Of a stretch of DNA of 64,000 bases, positions 23,410 to 36,000 are shown one piece after another (the stretch's first letter is position 1; each line of letters starts with the position of its first letter). Origin of the DNA: Oopsacas minuta (lineage: Eukaryota; Porifera; Hexactinellida; Lyssacinosida; Leucopsacidae); NCBI GenBank assembly GCA_024704765.1, contig JAKMXF010000360.1, positions 80,395 to 144,394 of the forward strand, read 5' to 3'. A program made the position numbers and the translations under genes. The notes under the pieces are model-generated. The model was not told the origin of the DNA, did no database searches, and saw nothing but the letters and a program-made list of their open reading frames with translations.

Positions 23410-26311
23410 ATGACAACTATAGCAAGTGATAACACTGATAGTGACACTATATGCTCTGTCAGGGGTCTAACTCTTGAGAATGGTAACGGAGATTCTAACA
23501 GCTTCGAGACAGAAGATCCTATTGCTTCTGTAAACAAGAAAACACGAAATATAGATACACATGAATTAAAACTTTCAAACTTCAAAAATGCACAATATGA
23601 CACTTCTAATTGTGTCGCAGTAGCCACTGAAATAGTCACAAATGGTATTGACACCTCTAGTGAAGAGTTAAGTGATAGAATTAGAAAACAAATTGAATAT
23701 TATTTCTCTAAGTAAGTTATTTGTTGTTGTTATTGTTGTTGTTGTTGTGTGATATTATTGTTTGTTTATCTTATAGAGAGAATTATTGGAACGATCAATA
23801 CTTGTGTAAGTTATATAATAAATAATAACAAATAAATACGTATACATATTTCACACCTTTGTTTAGTATCACAGAGTGACGCAGATAGGTTTGTGAGTAT
23901 AGTTATACTCGCTACTTTCCCAGCTGTTAAGCATCTATCAACTGATTTAGATGCTATTAGACATGCGTTAAGAGGATCAGTACAGCTGGAGATGGATCCA
24001 GCTGAGAATAAGGTAATCTAGGAGAAGTGTTTGTTTGTTTGTTTGTTTACTATATGTATATACAATCAACTCAGGTTATATCTAACACGGTATATATAGA
24101 AATACCCGCTTATATAGAAGTACAAATATTGTTCCAAACCGTCAAAATACGTATATTTCATCGGTTAGTATCTAAGTAACTATCAGCTTAGATATAACCG
24201 GAGTTGATTGTATGTATTATTTATATCAGCTGGTTATTGTACACATTATGGTTTAGGTACGTCCCAACCTGAAGAGGTGCATATTAATCCTTCGGGACAT
24301 CCCTGAGGACACATCTCCCGAGGAGATAGAGGCCTTATTTGAGGGAGAGGGTGTACCAGACGTGAAGGGACGAGTAGAGTTTGCTATTAACAGTAATTGC
24401 TATATCAGATTTGATTCTGAAGCTGATGCTAGCTCTGCTTATCAATTTGTTATTAACAAGACATACAATGGGAAACCTATATATGTGAGTTATTTGTTTG
24501 TTTGTTTGTTTGTTTGTTTGTTTACTTCACACCTCTATCTACAGCCTAGAATAAAGTCAGCGTCGTCATCTCTCCCACCTTCTCCAGATATGGTAACTAA
24601 TAATATAATCTATTTAGTAACATTTATACTTTGTGTATATTTTGTAGCCATCTCCTTACCCTACTAGACAATTCGACCAATATCCTATGTACAATTACCC
24701 AGCTATACCAGTTAGTTACTGTATGTTATATATTAGTTCCGGTTATTAACACCTCTTATCCATAGCTTCCTTACATGCACCCAGCTCCTGTGTCCTCTTG
24801 GGGACCAATTGAGCCAATTCTGTACCAGGGATATCTTAAACCAACACTATTAGGTAATGTCTTATGATATATGTATATTAGGTGTTAAGATTAATCACAT
24901 TCTTACAGTTCCCAGATATATACCAATGCCAAGAATGTTCCCACATAAACAATCTGAATTCGTCGGCTCCCCAGTTACCAGAAATGGTAGTTTGGAATTT
25001 AATCAGTCATCACCTCCTAACACTAGACATCACGGTAACACCTCTGTCTCCAGTGAGATACACGGGAGGGAGGGAGGGGAGGGGAGGAGCTCTAGACGGA
25101 AGACAGGGGGAAAATACCCGCCTAGGGAAGAGAAGAAGCCTGAGAGAGTTAGTTCTGGTATATACATATATTAGTTCTATATATTAATATGTGTGTATAG
25201 ATACCAACACCTAAAATGGATGCAGATTCATTCCCTCCATTACCTACTAGTCCAGGAGTACACACATTCCAATTCCACTCTCCTATCACCCCGCAGACTC
25301 CTGTAGAGCCTACTAATAAAACCCTCTCTGATATAGTGAGGAAGGGTCCAACCAGTGTCACATCTTCTCTCCCACGACACACCGCAGCTAATCCCCCTCC
25401 CTCTCTTGGTAGGGGTAGGGGTAGAGGGTTCTTAGAGTCCCCGGGGTGTGAGGTAGGGGACAGACATCAAGAGGGTGATACAGAAACATTTAAGTGAGTG
25501 ACACATCTCTTGTTTGTGGATGTTTACTGTATATGTATTTATAGGAGCGATGTTTCTAGACCTCTGGGTAGAGGTAGGAAGCCTAAGTCTCAGAGTACTT
25601 CAGATACACCCACACAGACCAATCAGCTGACAGATCAATCCAGGAGCTTGTCAGAGAGTGGAGACAAGGTGAGAACCCCTGGGGGCATAATAATATCCAA
25701 GCATTTGATTCTAATATCATAATTGTTATTTGTAGGATATTTCGAAATCTGAGAAGCTCTCCTATGCTCAGATGGCTCAGAAACTTCCCCCACCTCCTCC
25801 TCCCCCTCTCCCTGAGGCAGCTAACTACCTGACTGCCTCTCCTACACCCTCTGACTCCCCTAACCCTACCCCATCCTCTACTCAGACACAGGGGTTCTTT
25901 AAGGACTCCTCTGACACGTATTTTAATAGTTAGTTCCAGTTTCACATATTCTATACAAATATGTTATAACTGTTTGTTATAGGTTCTTCTAATAGAAGTA
26001 CACAGGATAGCGATAATAAATCTTCTCAACGGAAACATTACGTCAGGTAGCGTATATACACATTTATCCCATAATTAGTTCCAGTTTGATTGTAGTATGT
26101 TTAGGGTGTCAAATGGACCAATTAGCAGAGGTGTCAGGGGGTATAACGGATCAGAGAATCCTAAACTACACAGAAAGGGGGGATACTCAAATTCTAGAAC
26201 CTCTAGAGAGAGGAGAGCAGTACACCAGGACAGAGATAGCGCTTTCAGAGGTTAGTTTCAGTTACATATGTCAATCAGTATTTATCGTTTATTCTATTTA
26301 CAGATCATTAG
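23410..26311 (+). CDS. LARP4: La-related protein 4 (LARP4/4B)
   Basis: Fourteen exons (23410-23711, 23777-23805, 23867-24012, 24257-24484, 24545-24592, 24648-24710, 24766-24853, 24909-25147, 25201-25493, 25545-25668, 25736-25928, 25983-26046, 26096-26250, 26304-26311) sum to 659 codons plus stop. LARP4 binds poly(A) and PABP and stabilises mRNA. The La motif begins RIRKQIEYYFSKENYWND and continues DADRFVSIVILATFPAVKHL. The following RRM-like domain has RCILILRDIPED and NCYIRFDSEADASSAY. The long tail is low-complexity, with RGRGRG and a proline run (KLPPPPPPPLPE). I start at 23,410 (MTTIASDN), because the hydrophobic sequence upstream in the same frame looks like UTR. The last coding exon is only eight bases (Asp-His-stop). 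Confidence 0.92.
24060..24214. repeat. Family-B inverted-repeat element in LARP4 intron
   Basis: The best-preserved copy. Left arm ACAATCAACTCAGGTTATAT then CTAACACGG; right arm AGATATAACCGGAGTTGATT then GT. The arms are inverted over roughly 25 bp. The interior has GAAATACCCGCTTATATAGA. It occupies most of the 24,013-24,256 intron. Confidence 0.85.
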
Positions 26312-26832
26312 CAATTATAAGATAACAGAACAGACTAACGGCACGAATACTATTCTTATTATATTAAATTATTATCAACCATCTGATGTCTCTGTTCATG
26401 TGTGGAATATGTGTCGCAGTGGTTAGTGTTTGTTATTTGAGACATTTTGGTGGTTTGATAGATAATAGGAGAGCTAATCGACTCTATTATGAAATCAGTT
26501 CGATTCATTATTGTTATTTGTTTATTATTTGTGTACTGATTTGTAGATTAATATATTCATTGTTAATACAATACACTCAATTCTCGTTTTATTCTAGCTA
26601 GTATATCTATTTGATAATGAATTTATTTGCTATGAACTGATGTATCAGTTGTTCTAAGGGAAATATCAGCTGTGTGTTTGTGTGTCAGCTGAGCTCATTG
26701 GAGTTCAACACCTATCCTAAATAACAGCTGTTATGTAATACTAATTTTGAGATCCTGTGGACCAGCTGCTATCTTTCGTGATTGCTCTACCATTCAATAA
26801 CTATTAACATTTATAGCCAATATGAATTCTGT
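26312..26832. other. Spacer between LARP4 and unknown gene
   Basis: No supported coding sequence; presumably LARP4 3' UTR and the next promoter. It contains several CAGCTG copies and a TTCAACACCT motif. Confidence 0.45.
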
Positions 26833-27777
26833 ATGGAATTCCTGATAGTATCAAAAGCTGCGATAAGAGATGTCCCTAAGTTTGGTCCTCCTCGTCCCTA
26901 TGTATCCAGCACTAACAGGACCAGACAGAAGTGGCAGACCTGTAAACCAAAAATTTCTATAAGTCTAGACTCACTAAATGTGTCAGAGAAGTGTGAAAAA
27001 GTTAAACCGAAGAAAATACGAAAATCTAAGAAATCACATTCTATTTCTCTTATTAATCATATCGAGAATTCTCCACAAAAGGTGTCAAAATATACTAATA
27101 ATAGACACATAAGGACATGCCCGAGTAACCCTGTATTAACCAGATATACAGATAATATATTCACACCTAAGTTAAATGTTAAACCACCAGCTGAGCCAAA
27201 AGAATTCTCTCCTGATAGAATAATTAAGAGAGCTATTTCTAATATAATGTGTCGCTCTGCCACTCAGCCACTTCACACCCCGGTCACTTCTAATTCCATA
27301 CAGGAGCTGAGGAATTGTGTCACACATAAACTACCTACAAATAGTGCCACTAAATCAATTAAATTTCCTAAACCAGGACACTTTTTGAGCCACCAAGCCA
27401 TACCCCCTCAATCCTCCCGTAAGAAGAGGATATACTTGTCTGACCCTCAGAACCCAGGGGTAGTAGGCTCTACAGCTGGTCGGATACCTCCCCTAAACTC
27501 TCCTATAGATGTGTCACATTCCTTTGAGATAGTACCGTCGTTAGGTGACGCTAAGAGTCAGGTATCGTTACAGAAGGAATTGAGGAATTTAGAAGCTAAG
27601 CGCATAGCTATTTCATTGGCTAATACAGAAAAGGCGCGCGTTATGAATGACAAGAGAACTGAAGGAGAGAAATTACGCGCCAGAATACAATTCCGCGCCG
27701 AAATTTACGCGCTAAATAAAGAAATGCGATTATTGGAGGAAAATAAATTCAAAGAAGCGCTATCTGCCAAGGTGTAG
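26833..27777 (+). CDS. Unknown basic protein, single exon, 314 residues
   Basis: An uninterrupted frame; I choose the ATG at 26,833 (MEFLIVSKAAIRD) over one 17 codons upstream because the upstream part looks like leader sequence. The protein is basic and mostly disordered, with KIRKSKKSHS and many Ser/Pro/Lys stretches. It ends in a charged helix: LQKELRNLEAKRIAIS, then LRARIQFRAEIYALNKEM and a Glu/Lys-rich end. No signal peptide or membrane segment. I do not recognise the family. It lacks introns although neighbours have many. The C-terminal amphipathic helix is the part most likely to be conserved. Confidence 0.6.
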   Translation: MEFLIVSKAAIRDVPKFGPPRPYVSSTNRTRQKWQTCKPKISISLDSLNVSEKCEKVKPKKIRKSKKSHSISLINHIENSPQKVSKYTNNRHIRTCPSNPVLTRYTDNIFTPKLNVKPPAEPKEFSPDRIIKRAISNIMCRSATQPLHTPVTSNSIQELRNCVTHKLPTNSATKSIKFPKPGHFLSHQAIPPQSSRKKRIYLSDPQNPGVVGSTAGRIPPLNSPIDVSHSFEIVPSLGDAKSQVSLQKELRNLEAKRIAISLANTEKARVMNDKRTEGEKLRARIQFRAEIYALNKEMRLLEENKFKEALSAKV

Positions 27778-27942
27778 CCTAGTTGCCAGTTTGGTTTAAT
27801 GGTATTTATTGTTGTACATACTATCATACAGACTTTACACCTGTCAAGACGAAATGTATTTATTGATTTAGCCTTTTATATACACATCGTATATGTATAT
27901 GTTAACACCTTTACTACCCCCATCTTATTCTATTTTTAGAAT

Positions 27943-29102
27943 ATGTTAGCTCCTATAATAATAGGTTCTATTGCGGTTTGTGGATTCCTACTTTTGAATT
28001 CTGTCCACCAGATTGAAGAGGGACATGTGGGGGTCTATTTCAGAGGAGGAGCCTTACTCTCCGCCATATCAGAGCCCGGATATAATATAAAACTACCATT
28101 CATCACCATGTACAGGTCTGTACAGACTACTTTACAAACTGATGAGGTTAAGAATGTCCCGTGTGGTACCAGCGGAGGTGTTATGATATATTTTGACAGA
28201 GTAGAGGTTGTTAATATCCTGGATTATGATGCTGTGTATACAATAGTAAAGAAATACACAGCTGATTACGATAGGACACTTATATTCAATAAGGTAAATA
28301 TTCATATGATTAATTCACACCTTTCATGATATAATATGTTACTATTTATAGGTACACCATGAGCTGAACCAATTCTGCTCCTCTCACACCCTGCAAGAGG
28401 TGTATATAGACTATTTTGATCAGATAGATGAGAATTTAAGAACAGCTTTACAGAAGGAATTGACTCAGATGGCTCCAGGTCTCCTAGTGCAAGCTGTGAG
28501 GGTTACTAAACCTAAAATACCAGAGACTATAAGACAGAATTATGAGTCTATGGAGGGAGAGAAGACTAAGCTGCTTATATCTACACAGAAACAGAAGGTA
28601 GGTGTTATAATATGGAACTATTAGATTGATACGCTTAGAGACCGTGATACTTCCTATAACTGATGTAATATTTGTTACTTTGGCGGTTGACTAATCCATG
28701 GTTCCATTAATGCTATAGGTAATAGAGAAAGAAGCAGAGACCGAGAGGAAGAGAGCTATAATAGAAGCAGAGAAGCAAGCACAAGTTGCTAGGATACAGT
28801 TAGAACAGAAAATATTAGAAAAGGACAGCTTAAGGAAAATGTCTGAGATAGAAGACATGACTCATGTTGCTAAAGAAAAGGCTATAGCTGATGCTAAGTA
28901 CTACTCAGCTGAGAGAGAAGCTGTAGCTAATAAAATGACACTAACACCTCAGTATTTGGAACTATCTAGATACAAATCTCTTACACAGAATGCTAAGTTA
29001 TATTTTGGTTCCAGTTTACCACAGTTTTTAACTCAGCTGACTGGTGATGATATTGGAACTATCAAGGGATTTGGTTCCGATTCAGAGAAGAATGAGAATT
29101 GA
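27943..29102 (+). CDS. ERLIN: Erlin (ER lipid-raft SPFH/prohibitin-domain protein)
   Basis: Three exons (27943-28293, 28352-28597, 28719-29102) give 326 residues, close to vertebrate erlins. The N-terminal hydrophobic segment ([17 protein letters not shown]) is the type II membrane anchor; the SPFH domain then faces the ER lumen. Diagnostic stretches: [57 protein letters not shown] and [11 protein letters not shown]. Erlins form large rings that recruit RNF170 to activated IP3 receptors for degradation. The assembly helix near the C-terminus is present. The vertebrate paralogues 1 and 2 probably split later, so this is called erlin without a number. Confidence 0.95.
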
Positions 29103-29275
29103 TTTGTTACTAGTTCTATGCTATTGCTTGTTTCTATTATTAGAATATTCGTAGACAGTTTTTATGAATTCCATAGATATGTCATGGTAACTATGATAAT
29201 CCACTTGCATTATAGTAGTCTGTATATGTATATTTTCACACCTTTTGATATTAACATATTTAGTTTGTAGCTTAT

Positions 29276-30895
29276 ATGGCAGACTTGTTAGTTCCTAATG
29301 ACACCAGACAGACACATCTAGAGGTGTTAATAAGTGGATCTACTCTCAGTTTTCTTACATTTAAGCTCAAAAACTGTCAGGGAGATACTGAAGGATTTCT
29401 ATATGGACATGTTAATACAAGGTTAGTTATTATAGTGTAACATATGTCCTCTCTGAATTCTTAGAAACAGCTGACTAACAAATAAACTGTAATAATATAT
29501 TCCTATAGAGTAACACAAGAGGTGTCAGATACTCAAGAAGAATATGAATCTATACAGAAAACAATAACAATAACAGACTTTATTTGTTTTAAGAATAAGT
29601 TTACCTTCTATGATAAATGTGGCAGACTTGACACCTCTAAATGTGCCCGTGTAGAGTGTCTGACAAGTGGCACGGTGGCACACTCCAGGACAGTAGGATG
29701 GTTCTCATTCCGTAGAAATACTACTAGTGGTATGTCTATAAGAGAGAAGTTCATTCATCAAGATTTGAAGAATTTGTTTACTCCTGCTATTGACACCTTC
29801 CTGCATTTGTTGTTAATTGAAACTCTATCTAATCAGCTGGTGTTAGAGCAGTTATCTCTATCTGTAAGTAAACAAACAAACAAACAAACCTCGAATTAAT
29901 TACTTCATCAACAGGTAAACACCTATGACCCGTGTTTCACTGGTAAACACATCCTTACTCCTCATTCTCTGAAGATAATTAATCTTAATGCTACTAACAG
30001 TAAGAATAGCTACAAATACCCTATAGACATAGCTGGCATATCACTAGCTCATTCTATCTCCCTCGACACCATTATAACACCGTATTCTGAGCAGATAGGA
30101 ACCAAACCTCCTTTCTTACAGTCCTCACAGATGATTACACAGGTTATACATATTATACTATCTATGTTATATGATTAATCATATTTTAACACCTTAGATA
30201 TCTACAAAAACTCTTGACAGGATGTCACAATTGAGAGGACAGATAATCTCTAACGCGGGACACATCGATCAGCTGAAGAGTGAGATTAGAGAGATGTCAC
30301 GTGACACTAGCTACCCAGTTGATTTGACACCTTCAGCTCCCCCCTCCTCTATACTCATAAACATAAACAAGAAGACAGCTGTATGTGTAACTAGTAAATA
30401 ACAACAAATAAACATATGAACCTAATCTATTATTATAGGATATTAGCCTACCTCAGAAATCAGCTGCTGATTATAATACATATTCTAATCAAGATAAGAT
30501 TATTAATCAGGATCCTAATCTGGCACATACTGGAAGCACAAGGTAAGTCTACTCAATATTGATACCTAGCTTTATATGCATATTTTCACACCTTTTCTTA
30601 TAGGATATTTCCACCACTCGAAGTTAACCCTTCAACACTCCCAGAACAACCACCCCCGTATAATCACCACCTGTCACAGGGTTACACGGGAACACTAGAG
30701 ATCCCATCACAGCCTCATGCACCTATGGATACTACTAGTCATGTAGCACTAGCCATATTCACAAATAATAACAATAACAATAATAACAATAACTTCATAC
30801 AAACAAAATTATCAGCTGATAACAGTAAGGTTATAGGATTCTATCATAGCAACATTAAAGTTAAGAAAGAATGTGAGGATGAGAGTTCAGCTTAA
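29276..30895 (+). CDS. ABRAXAS: Abraxas-family MPN-minus scaffold (BRISC/BRCA1-A)
   Basis: Six exons (29276-29421, 29509-29863, 29915-30142, 30198-30380, 30439-30542, 30604-30895) sum to 435 codons plus stop. The MPN-like domain shows DTEGFLYGHVNTR, VGWFSFRRNTTSGMSIREK and HQDLKNLF, matching Abraxas proteins, which lack the metal-binding residues and hold BRCC36. A coiled-coil helix follows (LDRMSQLRGQIISNAGHIDQL). The tail has a proline segment (PEQPPPYN), an Asn run and ends KKECEDESSA. The C-terminal SPxF phosphomotif that lets Abraxas1 bind BRCA1 BRCT domains is absent. The protein is therefore more like Abraxas2 of the cytoplasmic BRISC complex, or an undivided ancestor. Confidence 0.88.
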
Positions 30896-31046
30896 TTATA
30901 CTATCGAGGTGTTAACTGATTTGCTATAAATAGAAGTGTTTTAATTTAACGAATTTTATCTGATTACTATAACAACAATATATATATATGTATATGTATA
31001 CAAACAGACAAACAAATAGTTGTTTACTAATAGCTAAGATAAACAA

Positions 31047-32653
31047 ATGGCACAGAGAGATGACACCTCTCCGACCAGAGAAGATGAGCATTGGAAGGAT
31101 CAGCTGATTAAACCCCCAAGAGATGAAAGGATCAGGACTAGTGACGTCACTACTACGAGTGGAATAGAATTTGAGGACTATTCTCTTAAGAGAGAGCTGC
31201 TGATGGGAATATTTGAGTTAGGGTTTGAGAGACCGTCTCCTGTACAGGAGGAGAGCATTCCACAGGTATTATTTGGTAACTAGGGAAGAACAGTGTAACA
31301 TTCTTGGGAGTAGCAATATATATTCTTAGAACCGGTTTCCAAAGGATGGTGCTTATATCCGGCATGTACTGTTCTTAAAACTTTATATTATTATTGTGTT
31401 ACTATTCTAACACCTCTAGGTACTGTCTGGTAAGGACATACTAGCCCGGGCTAAGAACGGGACAGGAAAGACAGCTGCTTACCTGATCCCCATCCTCCAG
31501 AAACTGGACCCCTATCTCCATGATATACAGTCTCTAATAATAGTACCTACAAGAGAGCTAGCTCTACAGACATCTAATATAGCTAAGGAGCTGAGTAAGC
31601 ATATGGGAGTTAGAGTAATGGTAGCTACAGGAGGTACTATACTAAGAGAGGATATACTCAGATTACAGGATATAGTACATCTGTTAATTGGTACATATTA
31701 TATAACTGTTACCAATCCATTCACGCTTGGACCCCAAGGACTCCTTGGAGCTAAGGTTGCACTTAAATTAACCAATAGAATATCATCTTTAGGTACACCT
31801 GGTAGACTCCTAGACCTTATCCGTAAGAAGGTAGCTAGCATGGTAGGCTGTGACGTCATGGTACTAGACGAGGCAGATAAACTACTATCCATGGATGTTA
31901 ATGAGAGTCTCCCTCAGATTCTGAGACATCTACCGGATGAGAGACAGGTGTTACTATACTCTGCTACATTTCCTGTTAGTGTTAAGTCATTCTGTGGCAG
32001 ACATCTGAATGATCCTTATGAGATAAATTTGATGGAAGATCTGACACTTAAGGGTGTGACTCAGTATTATGCTTATGTAGAGGAGAGACAGAAGGTGGTT
32101 GTTTGTTTATTTGTTTGTTTACTTTTTTATTTGTTTACTTGCTTATGTGTAGGTGCACTGTCTCAACACCCTATTCCTCCGTCTACAGATACAACAGAGT
32201 GTAATATTCTGCTCTACTCGTTCCAGAGTAGAACTACTCGCTCGTAAGATTACAGATATAGGATATTCCTGTTTCTACATTCACTCCCAAATGCTGCAGA
32301 GCTACAGGAATAGAGTATTTCATGACTTCAGGAAGGGTAACTGTAGGAACCTGGTCTGTACTGATCTATTCACGCGGGGAATAGACATACCAACTGTTAA
32401 TGTTGTTATTAACTTTGATTTCCCTAGCAATGCAGAGACCTATCTCCATCGGATAGGACGTACGGGGAGGTTCGGTCACATGGGAATAGCTATTAACTTC
32501 GTTACTGAGAAAGATATCCCCCTTCTCTTCAGAATAGAACAGGAACTTAACACAACGGTAACTGCTATACCCCCGGAGGTAGAGAAACGTCTCTATGTAC
32601 CAGAATTCCAACTTCTCATCGAGGGGGACAACCCTAACACCAACACGAAATAA
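31047..32653 (+). CDS. DDX6: DDX6/Dhh1-type DEAD-box RNA helicase
   Basis: Four exons (31047-31265, 31420-31690, 31793-32094, 32153-32653) total 430 residues. It acts in P-bodies, repressing translation and promoting decapping. Motifs in order: Q motif [13 protein letters not shown], motif I AKNGTGKT, Ia PTRELALQ, Ib [55 protein letters not shown]. The C-terminal lobe is intact. The N-terminal extension is short and disordered. The 31,691-31,792 stretch reads open in frame (34 codons) but has GT...AG ends and interrupts the LLIG/TPGR junction, so I treat it as an intron. The first intron holds a family-A element. Confidence 0.95.
31285..31375. repeat. Family-A MITE in DDX6 intron
   Basis: Shares TTGGGAGTAGCAATA, TTCTTAGAACCGGTT and CTTATATCCGGCATGTACTG with the other copies. 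The left arm is worn. Confidence 0.7.
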
Positions 32654-33051
32654 CTCTTGCTGTTTCAACATTTCTCACTTAGCTTCACTACGGGATAGTG
32701 ACAATGGTATGGTGTGAATATTTTTAGACAGGGCTGGTCCCTAACAACCCTCACTACACAATGGAACGCTTATTGTGTCCGTATACTTAGTATTGAATAT
32801 TCTCTAGCTATTGCAATTGTTATAACTTAACAAACAAACAATAATAAATTTATATTTTCTAAATTTGCTATTTCTTCTGAGATCTATTTATAGCCGGGGC
32901 AGACGGATTCCTAATTGGTTGCTATGGATACCGTATGAATGTTACTATTGCATATAATTAGCAGAACACATCATATCACTGAACAGTGTAGAAAATAGTG
33001 TATTGTCTATGAGATTAAAATATTACAATACATCATGTCTTAAAATATATA
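32654..33051. other. Convergent spacer DDX6 / Scribble
   Basis: 3' UTRs of two convergent genes. No other feature was recognised. Confidence 0.5.
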
Positions 33052-36000
33052 TTAGTTAGTGGGATCCAGAGAGGAGTCGATTGGTACCCCTGGTACTTCC
33101 TGTTTAAGGTTCTCCTCCAGGTCCTGGAGACGTTTTATCAGGTCCTCCATGTGCTGGGTCTGATTGGTCATCTTTTGGGTCATCATCTCCCGCCATTGCT
33201 GTCTCTGGCCCTGTCCTAGACATTTGATTGGTTAAGATATTGAATAGATGTATACAGGTGTTTATACATAATTCAAATAATTACTGATATATAACTAATG
33301 GAATAGGTGTTACTTTGATGGTTTGTGACCATATTTGTATAATTTAATACTTTAAGCGGGTAATTAATATATCCGTGTTAGATATTACAGGAGTTTATTG
33401 TATTAGTAATTCTATGATAGATTTAATTCAATTAAAATTGAGTTAGGAAGCATTGAGGAATGTTAGTTATATAAGGTGTGAAAATGATTATATACCCTGA
33501 ACTGAGTTGTCTTGTGTATCACCAGGAGATTGATCATCATCTGAATCATCAGCTGTAAACAAACAATAACAACAACAATAATTAAATAAATAAATAAACA
33601 ACTCACCAGTACTATACTCCCCTTCACATATAATTAGCGTCATGTTAGTGTTACACTTAGAAAGAATAGTAACAGCTTCTTTATACTGTAAGCCTATTAA
33701 GGATTTACCATTAACCTCGAGGATACGTTGTCCAGACTTGAGATGTCCTGGAGCTGAAGCTGGACTATTCTCCTGTATCTAAATAGGTGTGAAAATGTGT
33801 ATAACACAGCTGATTTCTAAGAAAGGTGATAATATTCTATAACTTACAGATGATATGTATATTCCCTTGCTAGGTTGATTCTCCATATTCTCTAGATCTG
33901 TATCAGCTGTTGAGGTAGAAGGTATAGCTACGTCATCTCTTATAACTAATCCATAACTCTCTGATTCTTTTTTGACAAGTGAAACTTCCTATTAAGATTA
34001 TTAATTATACATTTTGTATTGAAAATAATCCTGCATAGTATTAAGCTAGCTTTATTGTATTATATAACCATGGATATGCTGTTAATATCTTACCTGTAAT
34101 CCTGGAGGGGGAGGTACATGTCTAACAATTATCTTTATTTCATTTCCTGATTTAGTGAAGCATTCCACAGCTGTTATATGAGCAGCTTTACGTAGATTCT
34201 GATTATTTACCTATATGTGATAGTTCCAGATAATAATTCCAGTTACACATACAATTATATCATATTTCAAACCTCTAGAATCCTATCTCCTACTTTAAGT
34301 AGTTTGGTCTTATCAGCTGATCCACCTGGTACAATCTATAATAGTAACACATTAGTATAGTATAGAATATATTCATATGATTCATTTGTCACCTTAGAGA
34401 TGTATATACCAGGTCTTCCCTTCCCGAAGGGTCCACTAGATATTGTTCCTCCTCCCACTATGCTCATTCCAAGCTTCCCACTTTTCACTAGTAATGTCTC
34501 CTATAAACATTCCATTATACACAATCCGTTGCTAGGTAAATAGGTGTGAATTAATCATATACCTCTACAGGGTAGTCACTGTCTGAGTCGTGATCAGAGG
34601 ATGATAGCTCTGTAGAGGATGCGGGTGATACAGGTTCATCAACTGATACCTTCCTGACCTCTTGATCCTCTGGGGTCATTCTGTGTATACGGAGACGGAC
34701 TGATCCCTTGGTATTCATTAGGAGAGCAGCTACCTCTCGTTTACACAAGTTCTCAAGAGATTGTTTGTTTACCTGTTTAGAAACAAACAATATAATATCA
34801 TATAGTGTAACCTCAACCAACTGGCCTCTGGAAACGGAGTGAAATAAATAGAATTCTTAGTCCCATAAAAATAAAACCTCACAAAGAGACAGGGTAGCAT
34901 TGCTAACACCCCGTATTAATATAAATAGAATAGTGCATACCTCTAATATCTGGTCTCCCTGTCTGAGTCTACCGTCTCTGAAAGCTGCTGAGCCAGGCAT
35001 TATTGATTTAACGAATATTCCCTCCTAGTAAAATAAACAAACATGTAAACAAACTAGTAAACAATCAGACAAACAAATAATTACCTTAGCATAATCACTA
35101 TCTCCCCAGAAAGTGAATCCTAACTCTTCAAATCCTTCTCTGCCAACAACAATTTCTTCCTAAACAAAACAACAAATAAACACAAATATAACATATAAGC
35201 TGTAGCCTAGTTACCTCTGTGAATTTAGGAATTCTTAGCAGATCAGGTGTAGTAGGTATGTCAGGGGTCTGTTTCAATTCAACTTCCTGTCTCCCTGATT
35301 CTACCTCTGCGTACTTAATCACAGCTATATGGGAATCTATATACATATGTATAACATATCTGTAAAGGTGTGAGAATATGATTAATCTACCTGCTTCATC
35401 AAGAGTACTGGGCTTAGACACTTTCCCTTTCTTGCTTCCCTTCTTACCCCCAAATTTGAATAATTTAAATTTCCTCTTCCTTTTCTCAAAGGTGTCATAT
35501 TCATAATGTGTCTCTTTAACACGTGACTCAAATTTTACTTGTTTCTTCTCCGTAGCAACCTAGTGTGTAGTATGGAATGTTATACGTAGTTCTAATATTA
35601 ATTATTAATTATTACTTACTACTGCTCGCATAGCAGAGTCTTTAATCTTCCCTCTATCCTTGTAACGAGGTGTCTTCTGTCTCTCAATCTAATAAACAAT
35701 AATAAACAACAAACTAGTAAACTAGTAAACAACAACACACAGGTACTCCGACAGATGTTAGTCCGGGCTGGAATGTTACTTCTGGTTCCCCTTTGGACTC
35801 AGTAGAGTCCTCCATGTGATCAAATATATCCCCTGTAGGTAATCCCAGGTGAGATATGTCTATAAATATAAGGTGTTAGAATATGTATATTTATTTGTTT
35901 ATTTGTTTGCTGTTTACCTAAGTTTTGTGGTAGGAAGTGGTGTGTACAAGTGGGACCTTGGTTAGCACCTTGATTAGGCTCTATGTCTAGCTTCATGACT

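Noticed and set aside
23271-23654. Minus-strand frame of 127 residues opposite LARP4
   Set aside because: It is the antisense of the LARP4 first exon and has no splice context or similarity.
31698-31892. Minus-strand frame with Ser run
   Set aside because: Antisense of DDX6 exon and intron sequence; no support.
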